Assembly (NCBI GenBank): GCA_900545175.1
Contig: UQYF01000052.1
Location: 1 to 15,383 of the forward strand
DNA from: an uncultured Eubacteriales bacterium
GTDB lineage: Bacteria > Bacillota > Clostridia > Lachnospirales > Lachnospiraceae
DNA length: 15,383 nt
Direction: 5' to 3'
The notes beneath the pieces are model-generated. The model ran no database searches and was not told the DNA's origin. It saw nothing but the letters and a program-made list of their open reading frames with translations. Below are positions 1 to 7,425 of the stretch, in pieces; positions within the stretch are counted from its first letter, which is position 1; each line of letters starts with the position of its first letter. A program made the translations under genes and the position numbers.

Positions 1-55
1 AATATAACTAGTTATACACTCATACACTAAATTAGCATGTTTTGACACCCGAACC
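1..55 (+). repeat. Right end of dispersed palindromic element (copy 1, cut by window edge)
   Basis: The sequence matches the right end of the complete element at 7426-7735. GTTATACAC (11-19) is followed by a 15-nt spacer and then GCATGTTTTGACAC (35-48), the same order and spacing as GTTATACAC (7691-7699), 15 nt and GCATATTTTGACAC (7715-7728). The terminal GAAcC after it corresponds to GAATC in copy 2. Positions 1-10 also resemble the corresponding part of the long inner arm. Only the right end is visible; the rest lies before the window. It sits immediately upstream of araD and may contribute part of its promoter. Confidence 0.8.
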
Positions 56-66
56 CTAAGTATAAT
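42..66 (+). promoter_or_regulatory. Possible araD promoter overlapping the repeat end
   Basis: A perfect -35 hexamer TTGACA (42-47), which is part of the repeat terminus, lies upstream of a perfect -10 hexamer TATAAT (61-66). The spacer is only 13 bp, well short of the usual 16-18, so the two boxes may not work together. A weaker -10, TAATAA at 63-68, would give 15 bp. The araD ribosome binding site AAGGAGGAG (77-85) follows. The araD promoter may instead lie before the window. Confidence 0.3.
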
Positions 67-93
67 AAAAAATTGTAAGGAGGAGAAGCTATT

Positions 94-798
94 ATGCTTG
101 AGAATTTAAAAAAAGAGGTCTATGAGGCCAATATGGAGCTTGTAAAGAGAGGACTTGTCATCTACACATGGGGAAATGTAAGCGGGATAGACCGTGAAAA
201 AGGACTTGTAGTTATTAAGCCGAGCGGTGTTGACTATGACGTGATGACAGCCGATGATATGGTGGTTATCGATCTTGACGGAAAAGTGGTGGAAGGAAAA
301 TATAAGCCTTCGTCAGACACGGCAACTCATCTTGTGCTCTATAAGCAGTACTCTGAAATTGGCGGTGTCGTACATACTCATTCTAAGTGGGCGGTGACAT
401 TTGCACAGGCAGGAATGGATATTCCTGCATTTGGGACAACACATGCAGACTATTTTTATGGCGATATACCTTGTACAAGAGACCTCACAGCGCAGGAAAT
501 ATATGAGGCTTATGAGCTTAACACAGGAAATGTGATTATTGAGACTGTTGGAGATACAGATGCTTTGGCTGTTCCGGGAATTGTTGTAAAGAACCACGGG
601 CCGTTTGCATGGGGCAAGAGTGCAAAAGGAGCTGTGTACAATGCGGTGGTGCTTGAAGCGGTAGCTGAGATGGCATACAATACTCTTACACTCAATCCCA
701 GAGTCCAGAGAGTTCCGCAGCACCTTCTTGACAAGCACTATTTCAGAAAGCATGGAGCTAATGCTTACTATGGTCAGGGTGAGAACGAGGACCACTAA
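94..798 (+). CDS. araD: L-ribulose-5-phosphate 4-epimerase
   Basis: Cytoplasmic class II aldolase-family epimerase of 234 aa that converts L-ribulose-5-phosphate to D-xylulose-5-phosphate, the last step of arabinose catabolism before the pentose phosphate pathway. Sequence evidence is strong. It resembles E. coli AraD (231 aa) end to end, including TWGNVSGIDRE (25-35), IKPSGVDYDVMTADDMVV (41-58) and KPSSDTATH (71-79). Metal ligands His94 and His96 lie in VVHTHS, with the third His at 168 in KNHGPFAWGK. Asp75, Asp119 in THADYFYG and Tyr226 near the C-terminus match E. coli catalytic residues Asp76, Asp120 and Tyr229. The start is set by AAGGAGGAG (77-85). A C-terminal GENEDH tail slightly extends the protein past the usual end. 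No other ara gene is visible; they may lie upstream of the window. The product then feeds the transketolase encoded at 5345-7330. Confidence 0.95.
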   Translation: MLENLKKEVYEANMELVKRGLVIYTWGNVSGIDREKGLVVIKPSGVDYDVMTADDMVVIDLDGKVVEGKYKPSSDTATHLVLYKQYSEIGGVVHTHSKWAVTFAQAGMDIPAFGTTHADYFYGDIPCTRDLTAQEIYEAYELNTGNVIIETVGDTDALAVPGIVVKNHGPFAWGKSAKGAVYNAVVLEAVAEMAYNTLTLNPRVQRVPQHLLDKHYFRKHGANAYYGQGENEDH

Positions 799-820
799 AA
801 TTTAGATGCCTGAATATGAA

Positions 821-847
821 GCGGCTTTGGGTATATCCCGAAGCCGT
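821..847 (+). terminator. Hairpin downstream of araD (terminator-like, no T-tract)
   Basis: GCGGCTTTGGG (821-831) pairs with CCCGAAGCCGT (837-847) in an 11-bp stem with two G-T wobbles and a 5-nt loop. It ends 23-49 nt after araD. The tail TTATCATTGCC has no run of T, so it may be an inefficient terminator, an mRNA 3' stabiliser, or a leader hairpin for the MATE gene 45 nt further on. TATAAT at 858-863 just after it could be a -10 box for that gene, but no matching -35 was seen. Confidence 0.45.
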
Positions 848-891
848 TATCATTGCCTATAATTCGGGTAATAAAAGGGAGAAATTATAAC

Positions 892-2247
892 ATGAGCAGT
901 AGTGAGAAAAAAGTTAGCAGAGATTTAACGAAGGGACCTCTGGCAAAACAGATTCTGGTGTTCAGCATACCGCTTGTGCTGTCTAATCTTTTGCAGGTGC
1001 TCTTTAACATGTCAGACATAGCTGTGGTCGGGCAGTTTGCCGGTTCGCATGCACTTGGCAGTGTTGGTTCGACTACAACATTGGTTACGCTGTTTACTAC
1101 ATTTTTAATAGGTGTGTCAGGCGGTGTAAATGTAATGACCGCACAGTACATAGGAGCGAAGAAAGACAAGGATGTGCGTGAGGTTGTACATTCGGCGGCA
1201 TGGATGTGTGCGCTCATGGGAGTTATTCTTCTGCTATTCGGGCTTGTGTTTTCAAGGCTTATCCTTGAGGTCATGAAAACTAAGGAGGAGCTTATAGACG
1301 GTGCGGCACTGTATCTTAGAATATACTTTCTTGGAATGCCTGCACTTGGCATATACAATTTTGGTAATGCAGTATTTTCTGCTATAGGAGATACGAAGAA
1401 GCCTGTATATATATTAGCTTTTTCGGGTATTGTCAACATACTGCTCAATCTGTTTTTTGTCATAGTATGCAGGCTTTCCGTTGCCGGAGTAGCCATAGCA
1501 AGTGTAACATCGCAGTATATGTCAGCTGTGCTTATAATGGTGGCTCTTATGAGAGCTGATGAGAGAATACGATTTTCGCCAAAGTATCTTAAGTTCTATC
1601 CAGATAAGGTCAAAGACCTTTTCAAGCTGGGATTTCCTGCCGGAATACAGAATGCCATATTCCAGTTTGCTAATCTGTTCGTGCAGGTGGGAGTAAACTC
1701 CTTTGATGCAGTTATAGTTGAAGGAAATTCTGCGGCAACCAATGCGGATGCGCTTGTGTATGATGTTATGGCAGCTTTCTATACTGCATGTGCAAGCTTT
1801 ATGGGACAAAATTATGGTGCCAGAAATAAGAAGAGAGTGAGAAACAGCTATATCATCAGTCTTGCATATTCTTTTGGAATAGGAATGGTCATGGGAATTA
1901 CGCTTAATATATTCGGCCGTCCGTTCCTGTCACTTTTTACAAAGGACAGTGCTGTCATTGAAGCAGGAATGTTAAGACTTAATATTATGAGTATATCCTA
2001 CGGTTTCTCGGCGTTTATGGACTGTACGATAGCAGCATCAAGAGGACTTGGAAAGACTGTTGTGCCGACATATATTGTTATTATGGGTTCATGTGTGTTC
2101 CGTGTCATCTGGATTTATACAGTATTTGCATATTTTAAGACGGTTCCGTCATTGTACATCCTCTATATCTGTTCGTGGACACTCACTGCGGTTGCAGAGT
2201 TCATCTACTTTATGAGAGTATATAAAGAGCATATAAAGGTACTGTAA
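892..2247 (+). CDS. MATE-family multidrug/toxin efflux transporter
   Basis: Predicted 451-aa integral membrane protein with about 12 transmembrane helices in two homologous MatE halves (roughly residues 20-180 and 245-405). Members export cationic drugs, dyes or metabolites by Na+ or H+ antiport; the substrate here cannot be told. The N-terminus has the Firmicute MATE pattern: DLTKGPLAKQILVFSIPLVL, then NLLQVLFNMSDIAVVGQFAG, then a Gly/Val-rich segment ending in TAQYIGAKK. The start at 892 is chosen because AAGGGAG (875-881) sits 10 nt upstream. An in-frame TTG at 853 would add 13 residues but has no ribosome binding site. The second half contains SFMGQNYGARNKKRVR, mirroring TAQYIGAKKDKDVRE of the first half, which supports the internal duplication. 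It is probably transcribed alone or by read-through from araD, and it ends at the terminator at 2285-2319. Confidence 0.88.
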   Translation: MSSSEKKVSRDLTKGPLAKQILVFSIPLVLSNLLQVLFNMSDIAVVGQFAGSHALGSVGSTTTLVTLFTTFLIGVSGGVNVMTAQYIGAKKDKDVREVVHSAAWMCALMGVILLLFGLVFSRLILEVMKTKEELIDGAALYLRIYFLGMPALGIYNFGNAVFSAIGDTKKPVYILAFSGIVNILLNLFFVIVCRLSVAGVAIASVTSQYMSAVLIMVALMRADERIRFSPKYLKFYPDKVKDLFKLGFPAGIQNAIFQFANLFVQVGVNSFDAVIVEGNSAATNADALVYDVMAAFYTACASFMGQNYGARNKKRVRNSYIISLAYSFGIGMVMGITLNIFGRPFLSLFTKDSAVIEAGMLRLNIMSISYGFSAFMDCTIAASRGLGKTVVPTYIVIMGSCVFRVIWIYTVFAYFKTVPSLYILYICSWTLTAVAEFIYFMRVYKEHIKVL

Positions 2248-2284
2248 ATGGTAGGAAACTCTATGAAAATGTAAGTACCGTAAC

Positions 2285-2319
2285 AAAACCACACAAGGTC
2301 GCAGCCTTGTGTGGTTTTT
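2285..2319. terminator. Bidirectional rho-independent terminator between MATE and chemoreceptor genes
   Basis: AAAACCACACAAGG (2285-2298) pairs perfectly with CCTTGTGTGGTTTT (2305-2318), giving a 14-bp stem and a 6-nt loop. On the plus strand it runs into TTTTT (2315-2319); on the minus strand the A-run at 2285-2288 supplies the T-tract. It therefore serves both the MATE gene and the convergent chemoreceptor gene. Confidence 0.93.
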
Positions 2320-2355
2320 CATTATTCTTTATGGATTTTACTCTATTATATCACA

Positions 2356-4071
2356 CTATTTCTTCAACACAAATTTCCCGACAAGCTGCTGCAAGGTATC
2401 CGCCTGTGCCGACAGCTCCTCACTTGTCGCGGATGTCTCCTGCGCTGCCGAGGAGTTGGACTGGACAACCTCTGCAATCTGGTTGACACCTTCGTTTGCC
2501 TCATCCATAGCCTTTGACTGAGTGTCCGAAGCTTCGCTCAGCGCTCTTGATGTCTCTGCGATGGACTGGATTCCATCTATTACGGAGGTGAGGGCTTCCG
2601 CTGCACTGCGTGCAGCATGATTGCCGTCATCAATCTCCTTGAGGGCACCCTCTATAAGCTCGCGTGTATCCACAGCGGACTTGGCACTCTGTTCGGCAAG
2701 CTGGCGGATCTCATCTGCAACTACGGCAAAACCACGACCTGCGTCCCCTGCCCTTGCTGCCTCGATTGAAGCATTGAGTGAGAGAAGGTTGGTCTGGCTT
2801 GCGATGTCCTCTATGTTGGCTGTGATATTCTCAATCTTTCTTGAAGTCTCTGTTATGCGGACCATAGCCTCGGACAGCTTCTGCATCTGAACCCTGCTGT
2901 CATCAGCCTGTCTGGCATAATCAACCGCCTGCGTATGGGCTTCCTCAAGATTCTTAGCTGATTTATCGACCTCCTCAGTGATATTGGTAATAGTCGAGGT
3001 GAGCTCTTCAATAGCTCCTGCCTGCTCTGTGGCACCCTCTGCAAGGGCTTGTGCGGACTGCGCAAGGTTGTCGGAGCCGGCGGCTACCTGTCTGGACGCC
3101 TCATCTACCTGTGTGAGCGTTGCTATCATCTGGCGCTTGAGCTTCTGCATGGAGGTGAGCATGATGGAAAACTTACCGACGTACTTGTCATGACAGCCTG
3201 ATGTCGCTATAAAGTTGCCATCAGCCATCTCTCCGAGCACATATCCGATATCGGATATGAGTGTGTTGAGCTCTTCGGCCATGTATTTTGAATCGGCTAA
3301 CATCTCTGCAATCTCGTCATCGTAGTTACTCTCAGGGAATGGACTGTCCAGGTCGCCTTCGGCAAGCAGCTTAAGACGCTTGGCAGTATCTGCAAGAGTG
3401 ACTTCAATTTCATTGGCAAACTTATTGCTGACCTTGTTAGATTGTAATCTTGTGGCAGCTATGAGGAGTAATATTACTGCGATGCATATAAACTCTATAA
3501 TATTGAGCTGGTGTTTGTATGCATTGCCCTTGGTAACATAGCAGTCCATGAGCTGTTTCATATAGCCATAGATGGTATCGTATTCGGGAGTAAGATTGTT
3601 TATCTCAAGACGCTGTGCATTGTTGCTTGCGTTTACATCGGAGGTTGCCCCCTGCCTTATAATCTCGTCAGACAGTACCCAGTAATCATCTATGACGCTG
3701 CTTATATTGTCACATAGTTTTTTTGCTTCGGAATAATTGCACTGCTCTGTTATAGAATTGAAATAGGTAGTAAAGCTATCTCTTTTATCAAAATAAATTT
3801 CCTGCTGTTCACTGATTGAGCCGTCATCCAGATAACCGATAACCGCGCGCAGGGCACTTCTTGAATCGGCGAAAACAGTCATTGCCTTACCGATGTCGCC
3901 CTGAATAAAGCCATATGACTTTAGAGAGTGGTTGAACTGTACGCTGGTAAATACAATTAAAATGATGGCAAGCACAATTGATATGCTCGTAATGTTGGTG
4001 ATAAGGTTGAAATTTTTTCGCAGTCTGGTGTGAATACGCTGGCTGTCATTTGTTTTTTTTCTGTCTTCCAT
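2356..4071 (-). CDS. Methyl-accepting chemotaxis protein (transmembrane chemoreceptor)
   Basis: 571-aa chemoreceptor that passes ligand binding to CheA/CheW and so controls flagellar rotation. Order: cytoplasmic N-terminus; TM1 about 23-44; extracellular helical sensor about 45-189, with four-helix-bundle character and no recognisable PAS or Cache motif; TM2 about 191-207; HAMP about 208-262 (LAEGDLDSPFPES); a second HAMP-like helix pair about 275-315 (MADGNFIATSG); then a long coiled-coil signalling domain. The highly conserved hairpin tip is at about 421-460 (IASQTNLLSLNASIEAARAG, GRGFAVVADEIRQLAEQS). Ala/Ser/Glu/Gln-rich helices on either side are the likely methylation regions. No C-terminal NWETF-type CheR tether is present. 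The ligand is unknown. GGAAGGG, 8 nt upstream of the ATG, is the ribosome binding site. No other che or fla genes are in the window, so this is a dispersed receptor. A long structured leader precedes it. Confidence 0.93.
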   Translation of the reverse strand: MEDRKKTNDSQRIHTRLRKNFNLITNITSISIVLAIILIVFTSVQFNHSLKSYGFIQGDIGKAMTVFADSRSALRAVIGYLDDGSISEQQEIYFDKRDSFTTYFNSITEQCNYSEAKKLCDNISSVIDDYWVLSDEIIRQGATSDVNASNNAQRLEINNLTPEYDTIYGYMKQLMDCYVTKGNAYKHQLNIIEFICIAVILLLIAATRLQSNKVSNKFANEIEVTLADTAKRLKLLAEGDLDSPFPESNYDDEIAEMLADSKYMAEELNTLISDIGYVLGEMADGNFIATSGCHDKYVGKFSIMLTSMQKLKRQMIATLTQVDEASRQVAAGSDNLAQSAQALAEGATEQAGAIEELTSTITNITEEVDKSAKNLEEAHTQAVDYARQADDSRVQMQKLSEAMVRITETSRKIENITANIEDIASQTNLLSLNASIEAARAGDAGRGFAVVADEIRQLAEQSAKSAVDTRELIEGALKEIDDGNHAARSAAEALTSVIDGIQSIAETSRALSEASDTQSKAMDEANEGVNQIAEVVQSNSSAAQETSATSEELSAQADTLQQLVGKFVLKK

Positions 4072-4108
4072 TAAGAATACCCTTCCTTTCGCAATAAATA
4101 AATCGTGT

Positions 4109-4279
4109 CAAGCCGGATTTTCACGGCTTGAACGCAGAATAAGCAATCCCCCGCTTCAAGTGTGTAGAGCACTAAGTGGTGGGTAAGGGGGATGCTTATG
4201 TCAGTGGGAGTTAAAAGCTCCAACTGACAGTTCGCAAAGCGACTGCGTTCATGAGCAAGTAGCGAAAATGAATTGCGAA
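4109..4279 (-). promoter_or_regulatory. Hairpin-rich leader upstream of the chemoreceptor gene
   Basis: Four consecutive stems fill this stretch. CAAGCCG (4109-4115) pairs with CGGCTTG (4124-4130). AAGCAATCCCCC (4141-4152) pairs with GGGGGATGCTT (4187-4197), enclosing a smaller hairpin AGTG/CACT (4159-4162 with 4170-4173, extended by CTT/AAG). GTCAGT-GGAG (4200-4210) pairs with CTCC-ACTGAC (4218-4228). TTCGCAA (4231-4237) pairs with TTGCGAA (4273-4279), with further pairing inside. In the chemoreceptor transcript this would be a structured 5' leader ending about 38 nt before the ATG. It does not look like the c-di-GMP-I aptamer. It could instead be a dispersed repeat or the end of an IS200/IS605-type element. 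A 78-codon GTG-start minus-strand reading frame covers it (4071-4307) but looks like an accident of the palindromes. Confidence 0.55.
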
Positions 4280-4485
4280 TGTCCGCTTTACATATTTTTT
4301 GTAACACCCTGTCATTAGAATAGCATTTTTGTTAAAAAATGGAAAGAATATTTTGAAAATTTTGTAAAAAAGGTATAAAATACCATAATTAAATCAAAAC
4401 ATGTAAAAAATTTCTGCAATGTAATTTATTATTGTTTTTGGTAGCAAAATGAGCAACAGATGGGCATAATTTGAACAAAAATGCT
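4280..4485. other. AT-rich intergenic region between divergent genes
   Basis: Very AT-rich DNA between the chemoreceptor leader and the transaldolase promoter, with long A and T runs and no plausible gene. The only clear symmetry is a short inverted repeat GGTAT-AAA-ATACC (4372-4384), which could be an operator. The chemoreceptor promoter should lie here, but no convincing sigma-A or sigma-28 box pair was found on the minus strand. Confidence 0.5.
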
Positions 4486-4514
4486 TTGACAATATGGCGG
4501 TATGGCTTTAAAAT
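4486..4514 (+). promoter_or_regulatory. Sigma-A promoter for the transaldolase-transketolase operon
   Basis: TTGACA (4486-4491), a 17-bp spacer and TAAAAT (4509-4514) make a near-consensus promoter. Transcription would start near 4521 and leave a leader of about 75 nt. The leader contains AAACGTTT (4550-4557), the palindromic core of a CcpA cre site, but the outer positions match cre poorly, so catabolite control is only a possibility. Confidence 0.8.
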
Positions 4515-4596
4515 GACTGTAGGTGAAACAATTTATATAGTTGTTTTCCAAACGTTTTTTAATCTAAGAGAGCGAGAGCGGAACAGGAGAGGTATT

Positions 4597-5259
4597 ATGA
4601 AATTTTTTATCGACACAGCGAAGGTTGAAGACATCAGAAAAGCAAATGATATGGGGGTTATTTGCGGCGTTACTACTAACCCATCGTTGATTGCAAAAGA
4701 GGGTAGAGATTTCAATGAGGTTATAAAGGAGATTGCATCAATTGTCGATGGACCTATAAGTGGTGAAGTTAAGGCTACAACACAGGATGCAGAAGGTATG
4801 ATTAAGGAAGGAAGAGAAATTGCAGCTATCCATCCTAACATGGTTGTCAAGATTCCTATGACTGTAGAAGGTCTTAAGGCTACCAAGGTACTTGCATCAG
4901 AGGGCATCAAGGTCAATGTTACACTTATCTTCTCAGCTAATCAGGCACTTCTTGCAGCAAGAGCAGGCGCTGCTTATGTATCTCCATTCCTTGGAAGACT
5001 TGATGACATTTCACAGCCGGGAATAGAGCTTATCCGCACAATTTCGGATATATTCATGAATTATCCTGAGATTGAGACAGAGATTATTGCAGCGAGTGTC
5101 CGTAATCCTATCCATGTAACTGATTGTGCTCTTGCAGGTGCAGACATTGCTACAGTACCTTATTCTGTAATCGAGCAGATGACAAAGCATCCTCTCACGA
5201 CAGCCGGCATTGAGAAGTTCGTTAAGGACTACGAGGCTGTATTTGGAAAGCAGAACTAG
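4597..5259 (+). CDS. tal: Transaldolase (TalC/FSA-like small subfamily)
   Basis: 220-aa cytoplasmic (beta/alpha)8-barrel enzyme that transfers a dihydroxyacetone unit between sedoheptulose-7-phosphate and glyceraldehyde-3-phosphate in the non-oxidative pentose phosphate pathway. MKFFIDTA at the start, GVTTNPSLIAKEG (24-36), VVKIPMT (83-89) and NVTLIFSANQA (107-117) are family signatures. Lys85 is the Schiff-base lysine, at the same number as in E. coli fructose-6-phosphate aldolase. Residue 131 is Phe in VSPFLGR, where fructose-6-phosphate aldolase has Tyr (APYVNR); this favours true transaldolase activity. The start is fixed by AGGAGAGG (4585-4592) and the family length; an in-frame upstream extension to 4471 covers the promoter and is not translated. 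It lies 85 nt before the transketolase gene, very likely co-transcribed from the promoter at 4486-4514. Confidence 0.94.
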   Translation: MKFFIDTAKVEDIRKANDMGVICGVTTNPSLIAKEGRDFNEVIKEIASIVDGPISGEVKATTQDAEGMIKEGREIAAIHPNMVVKIPMTVEGLKATKVLASEGIKVNVTLIFSANQALLAARAGAAYVSPFLGRLDDISQPGIELIRTISDIFMNYPEIETEIIAASVRNPIHVTDCALAGADIATVPYSVIEQMTKHPLTTAGIEKFVKDYEAVFGKQN

Positions 5260-5344
5260 CAGCGGTTGATTGCGTTATATTCCACAAAAGTTATTTTTGA
5301 ATGAGAGACATTTTAAATTTTAAATTAAAAGGAGAGTTTCACTT

Positions 5345-7330
5345 ATGCGCGACAATATAGAAAACATGTCTGTGAACGCTATTCGTGTTCTTGCAGCTGA
5401 TGCGGTACAGAAGGCTAATTCAGGACATCCGGGACTTCCGCTCGGCTCAGCGGCAATGGCTTATGAGCTATGGGCTAACCATATGAACCACAATCCGGCA
5501 GACCCTAAGTGGTTTAACAGAGACAGATTCATATTATCAGGAGGACATGGATCAACACTTTTGTATTCACTTCTCCATCTTTTTGGATATGGACTTACCA
5601 AGGAGGATTTGGCAAGCTTCCGTCAGTGGGGTTCTCTTACACCGGGTCATCCTGAGTATGGTCACACAGTAGGTGTTGAAGCTACAACAGGTCCTCTCGG
5701 AGCAGGTATGGGTATGGCTGTTGGTATGGCTGTTGCAGAGGCACATCTTGCAGCTGTATTTAACAAGGAGAACTACCCTGTTGTTGACCATTATACATAT
5801 GTGCTCGGCGGAGATGGCTGTATGATGGAGGGTATATCATCCGAGGCATTCTCACTTGCAGGAACACTTGGACTTAGCAAGCTTATAGTTCTCTACGATT
5901 CTAACAAGATATCCATAGAGGGCGGAACTGATATCGCATTCACAGAGGATGTGAGAAAGCGTTTTGAAGCGTTCGGTTTCCAGACACTTGTTGTAGAAGA
6001 TGGTAATAATATAGAAGAAATAGGTAAGGCAATCGAGGAAGCTAAGGCTGACAAGACAAGACCTACAATGATTACAGTCAAGACTAAGATTGGCTATGGC
6101 TGTCCTGCTAAGGAAGGCAAGGCATCAGCCCACGGTGAGCCTCTTGGCGCTGATAACGTAGCTGCACTTAAGGAGAATCTTGGATGGCCTTCACAGGAGC
6201 CTTTCTATGTACCGGACGAGGTATATGCTAACTACAAGGAGAAGGCTAAGAAGGGCGCACAGGCAGAGGAAGAATGGAATAAGCTCTTTGCCGATTACTG
6301 CAAGGCATATCCGCAGATGAAAAAGCTCTGGGATGAGTATTTTGATGAGAATGCAGCAGATAAGGTTCTTAATGATGAGAATTTCTGGAGCTATGAGGAC
6401 AAGCCACAGGCTACACGTAACCTCTCAGGAATCCAGATTAATAAGCTTAAGAATATACTTCCGAACCTTATGGGCGGTTCGGCAGACCTTGCTCCTTCTA
6501 CTAAGACATATATGTCAGATATGGGAGATTTTTCCAAGGACAATTATGCCGGAAGAAATATGCATTTTGGTGTGAGAGAGCTTGCGATGACAGCTATAGG
6601 CAATGGTATGATGCTGCACGGTGGACTTCATGCATTTGTATCAACCTTCTTTGTATTCAGCGACTATGTTAAGCCGATGGCAAGACTCTCCGCAATCATG
6701 GGTGTACCTCTTACTTTCGTGCTTACACATGACAGTATCGGTGTAGGTGAGGACGGACCGACACATGAGCCTATCGAGCAGCTTGCAATGTTCCGCTCAC
6801 TTCCTAATTTCACGGTATACAGACCTTGTGACGCTACAGAGACAGCAGCAGCGTGGGCTTATGCAGTGACATCTAAGAAGACACCTACGGCACTTGTGCT
6901 CACAAGACAGAATCTTCCGCAGATACCGGGCTCCTCAAAGGATGCGTTAAAGGGAGCTTATGTTATAGCTGATTCTTCTAAGAATGAGCCTGATGCAATC
7001 CTTATAGCTTCCGGTTCAGAAGTATCACTTGCTGTTGATGCTAAGGCAGAGCTTCTTAAAGATGGCATTGATGTAAGAGTTGTCTCCATGCCTTCAATGG
7101 ATGTATTTGACCAGCAGAGCGATGAGTACAAGGAGTCCGTACTTCCTAAGAGCGTGAGAAAGAGAGTTGCTATCGAGGCACTGTCAGATTTCGGATGGGG
7201 CAGGTATGTAGGCCTTGACGGAGCTTATGTCACAATGCACAGCTTTGGTGCAAGTGCTCCTGCGGCTACGCTCTTTAAGGAGTTCGGTTTCACAGTTGAG
7301 AATGTTGTAAAGACTGTTAAGAGTCTCTAA
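5345..7330 (+). CDS. tkt: Transketolase
   Basis: 661-aa thiamine-diphosphate enzyme that moves two-carbon units between xylulose-5-phosphate and aldoses, linking pentoses with fructose-6-phosphate and glyceraldehyde-3-phosphate. It has full family length. The N-terminal ThDP/Mg domain carries NSGHPGLPLGSA (His28), LSGGHGS (His68) and GDGCMMEG (156-163), with Asp157 and Asn187 as Mg2+ ligands in the typical GDG-N motif. The pyrimidine domain carries MHFGVRELAM, with the Glu that activates ThDP, and the substrate-site motif GVGEDGPTHEPIEQLAMFR. The C-terminal domain follows with EALSDFGWGRYVG. AAAAGGAGAG (5327-5336) is the ribosome binding site. It is the second gene of the transaldolase operon and ends at the terminator at 7381-7415. 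It can use the xylulose-5-phosphate made by AraD. Confidence 0.96.
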   Translation: MRDNIENMSVNAIRVLAADAVQKANSGHPGLPLGSAAMAYELWANHMNHNPADPKWFNRDRFILSGGHGSTLLYSLLHLFGYGLTKEDLASFRQWGSLTPGHPEYGHTVGVEATTGPLGAGMGMAVGMAVAEAHLAAVFNKENYPVVDHYTYVLGGDGCMMEGISSEAFSLAGTLGLSKLIVLYDSNKISIEGGTDIAFTEDVRKRFEAFGFQTLVVEDGNNIEEIGKAIEEAKADKTRPTMITVKTKIGYGCPAKEGKASAHGEPLGADNVAALKENLGWPSQEPFYVPDEVYANYKEKAKKGAQAEEEWNKLFADYCKAYPQMKKLWDEYFDENAADKVLNDENFWSYEDKPQATRNLSGIQINKLKNILPNLMGGSADLAPSTKTYMSDMGDFSKDNYAGRNMHFGVRELAMTAIGNGMMLHGGLHAFVSTFFVFSDYVKPMARLSAIMGVPLTFVLTHDSIGVGEDGPTHEPIEQLAMFRSLPNFTVYRPCDATETAAAWAYAVTSKKTPTALVLTRQNLPQIPGSSKDALKGAYVIADSSKNEPDAILIASGSEVSLAVDAKAELLKDGIDVRVVSMPSMDVFDQQSDEYKESVLPKSVRKRVAIEALSDFGWGRYVGLDGAYVTMHSFGASAPAATLFKEFGFTVENVVKTVKSL

Positions 7331-7380
7331 AATTTAAGAATTTTTTGATTTTCAAATGGAAATTACATGAGTATAATTAT

Positions 7381-7415
7381 GGCAGGGAGTGATATTTGGC
7401 TCCCTGCCTGTTATT
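7381..7415 (+). terminator. Rho-independent terminator of the tal-tkt operon
   Basis: GGCAGGGAG (7381-7389) pairs perfectly with CTCCCTGCC (7400-7408) around a 10-nt loop and is followed by the T-rich tail TGTTATTTT. It lies 50 nt after the transketolase stop codon. Confidence 0.88.
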
Positions 7416-7425
7416 TTACTTATAG

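Noticed and set aside
313..795. 160-codon minus-strand ORF opposite araD
   Set aside because: It is antisense to a confidently identified gene, and its Cys/Ser/His-rich composition is typical of a shadow frame.
4071..4307. 78-codon minus-strand ORF (GTG start) whose stop overlaps the chemoreceptor ATG
   Set aside because: It runs entirely through the multi-hairpin leader, shows no recognisable domain and has no clear ribosome binding site; the palindromes explain the open frame better than selection for a protein.
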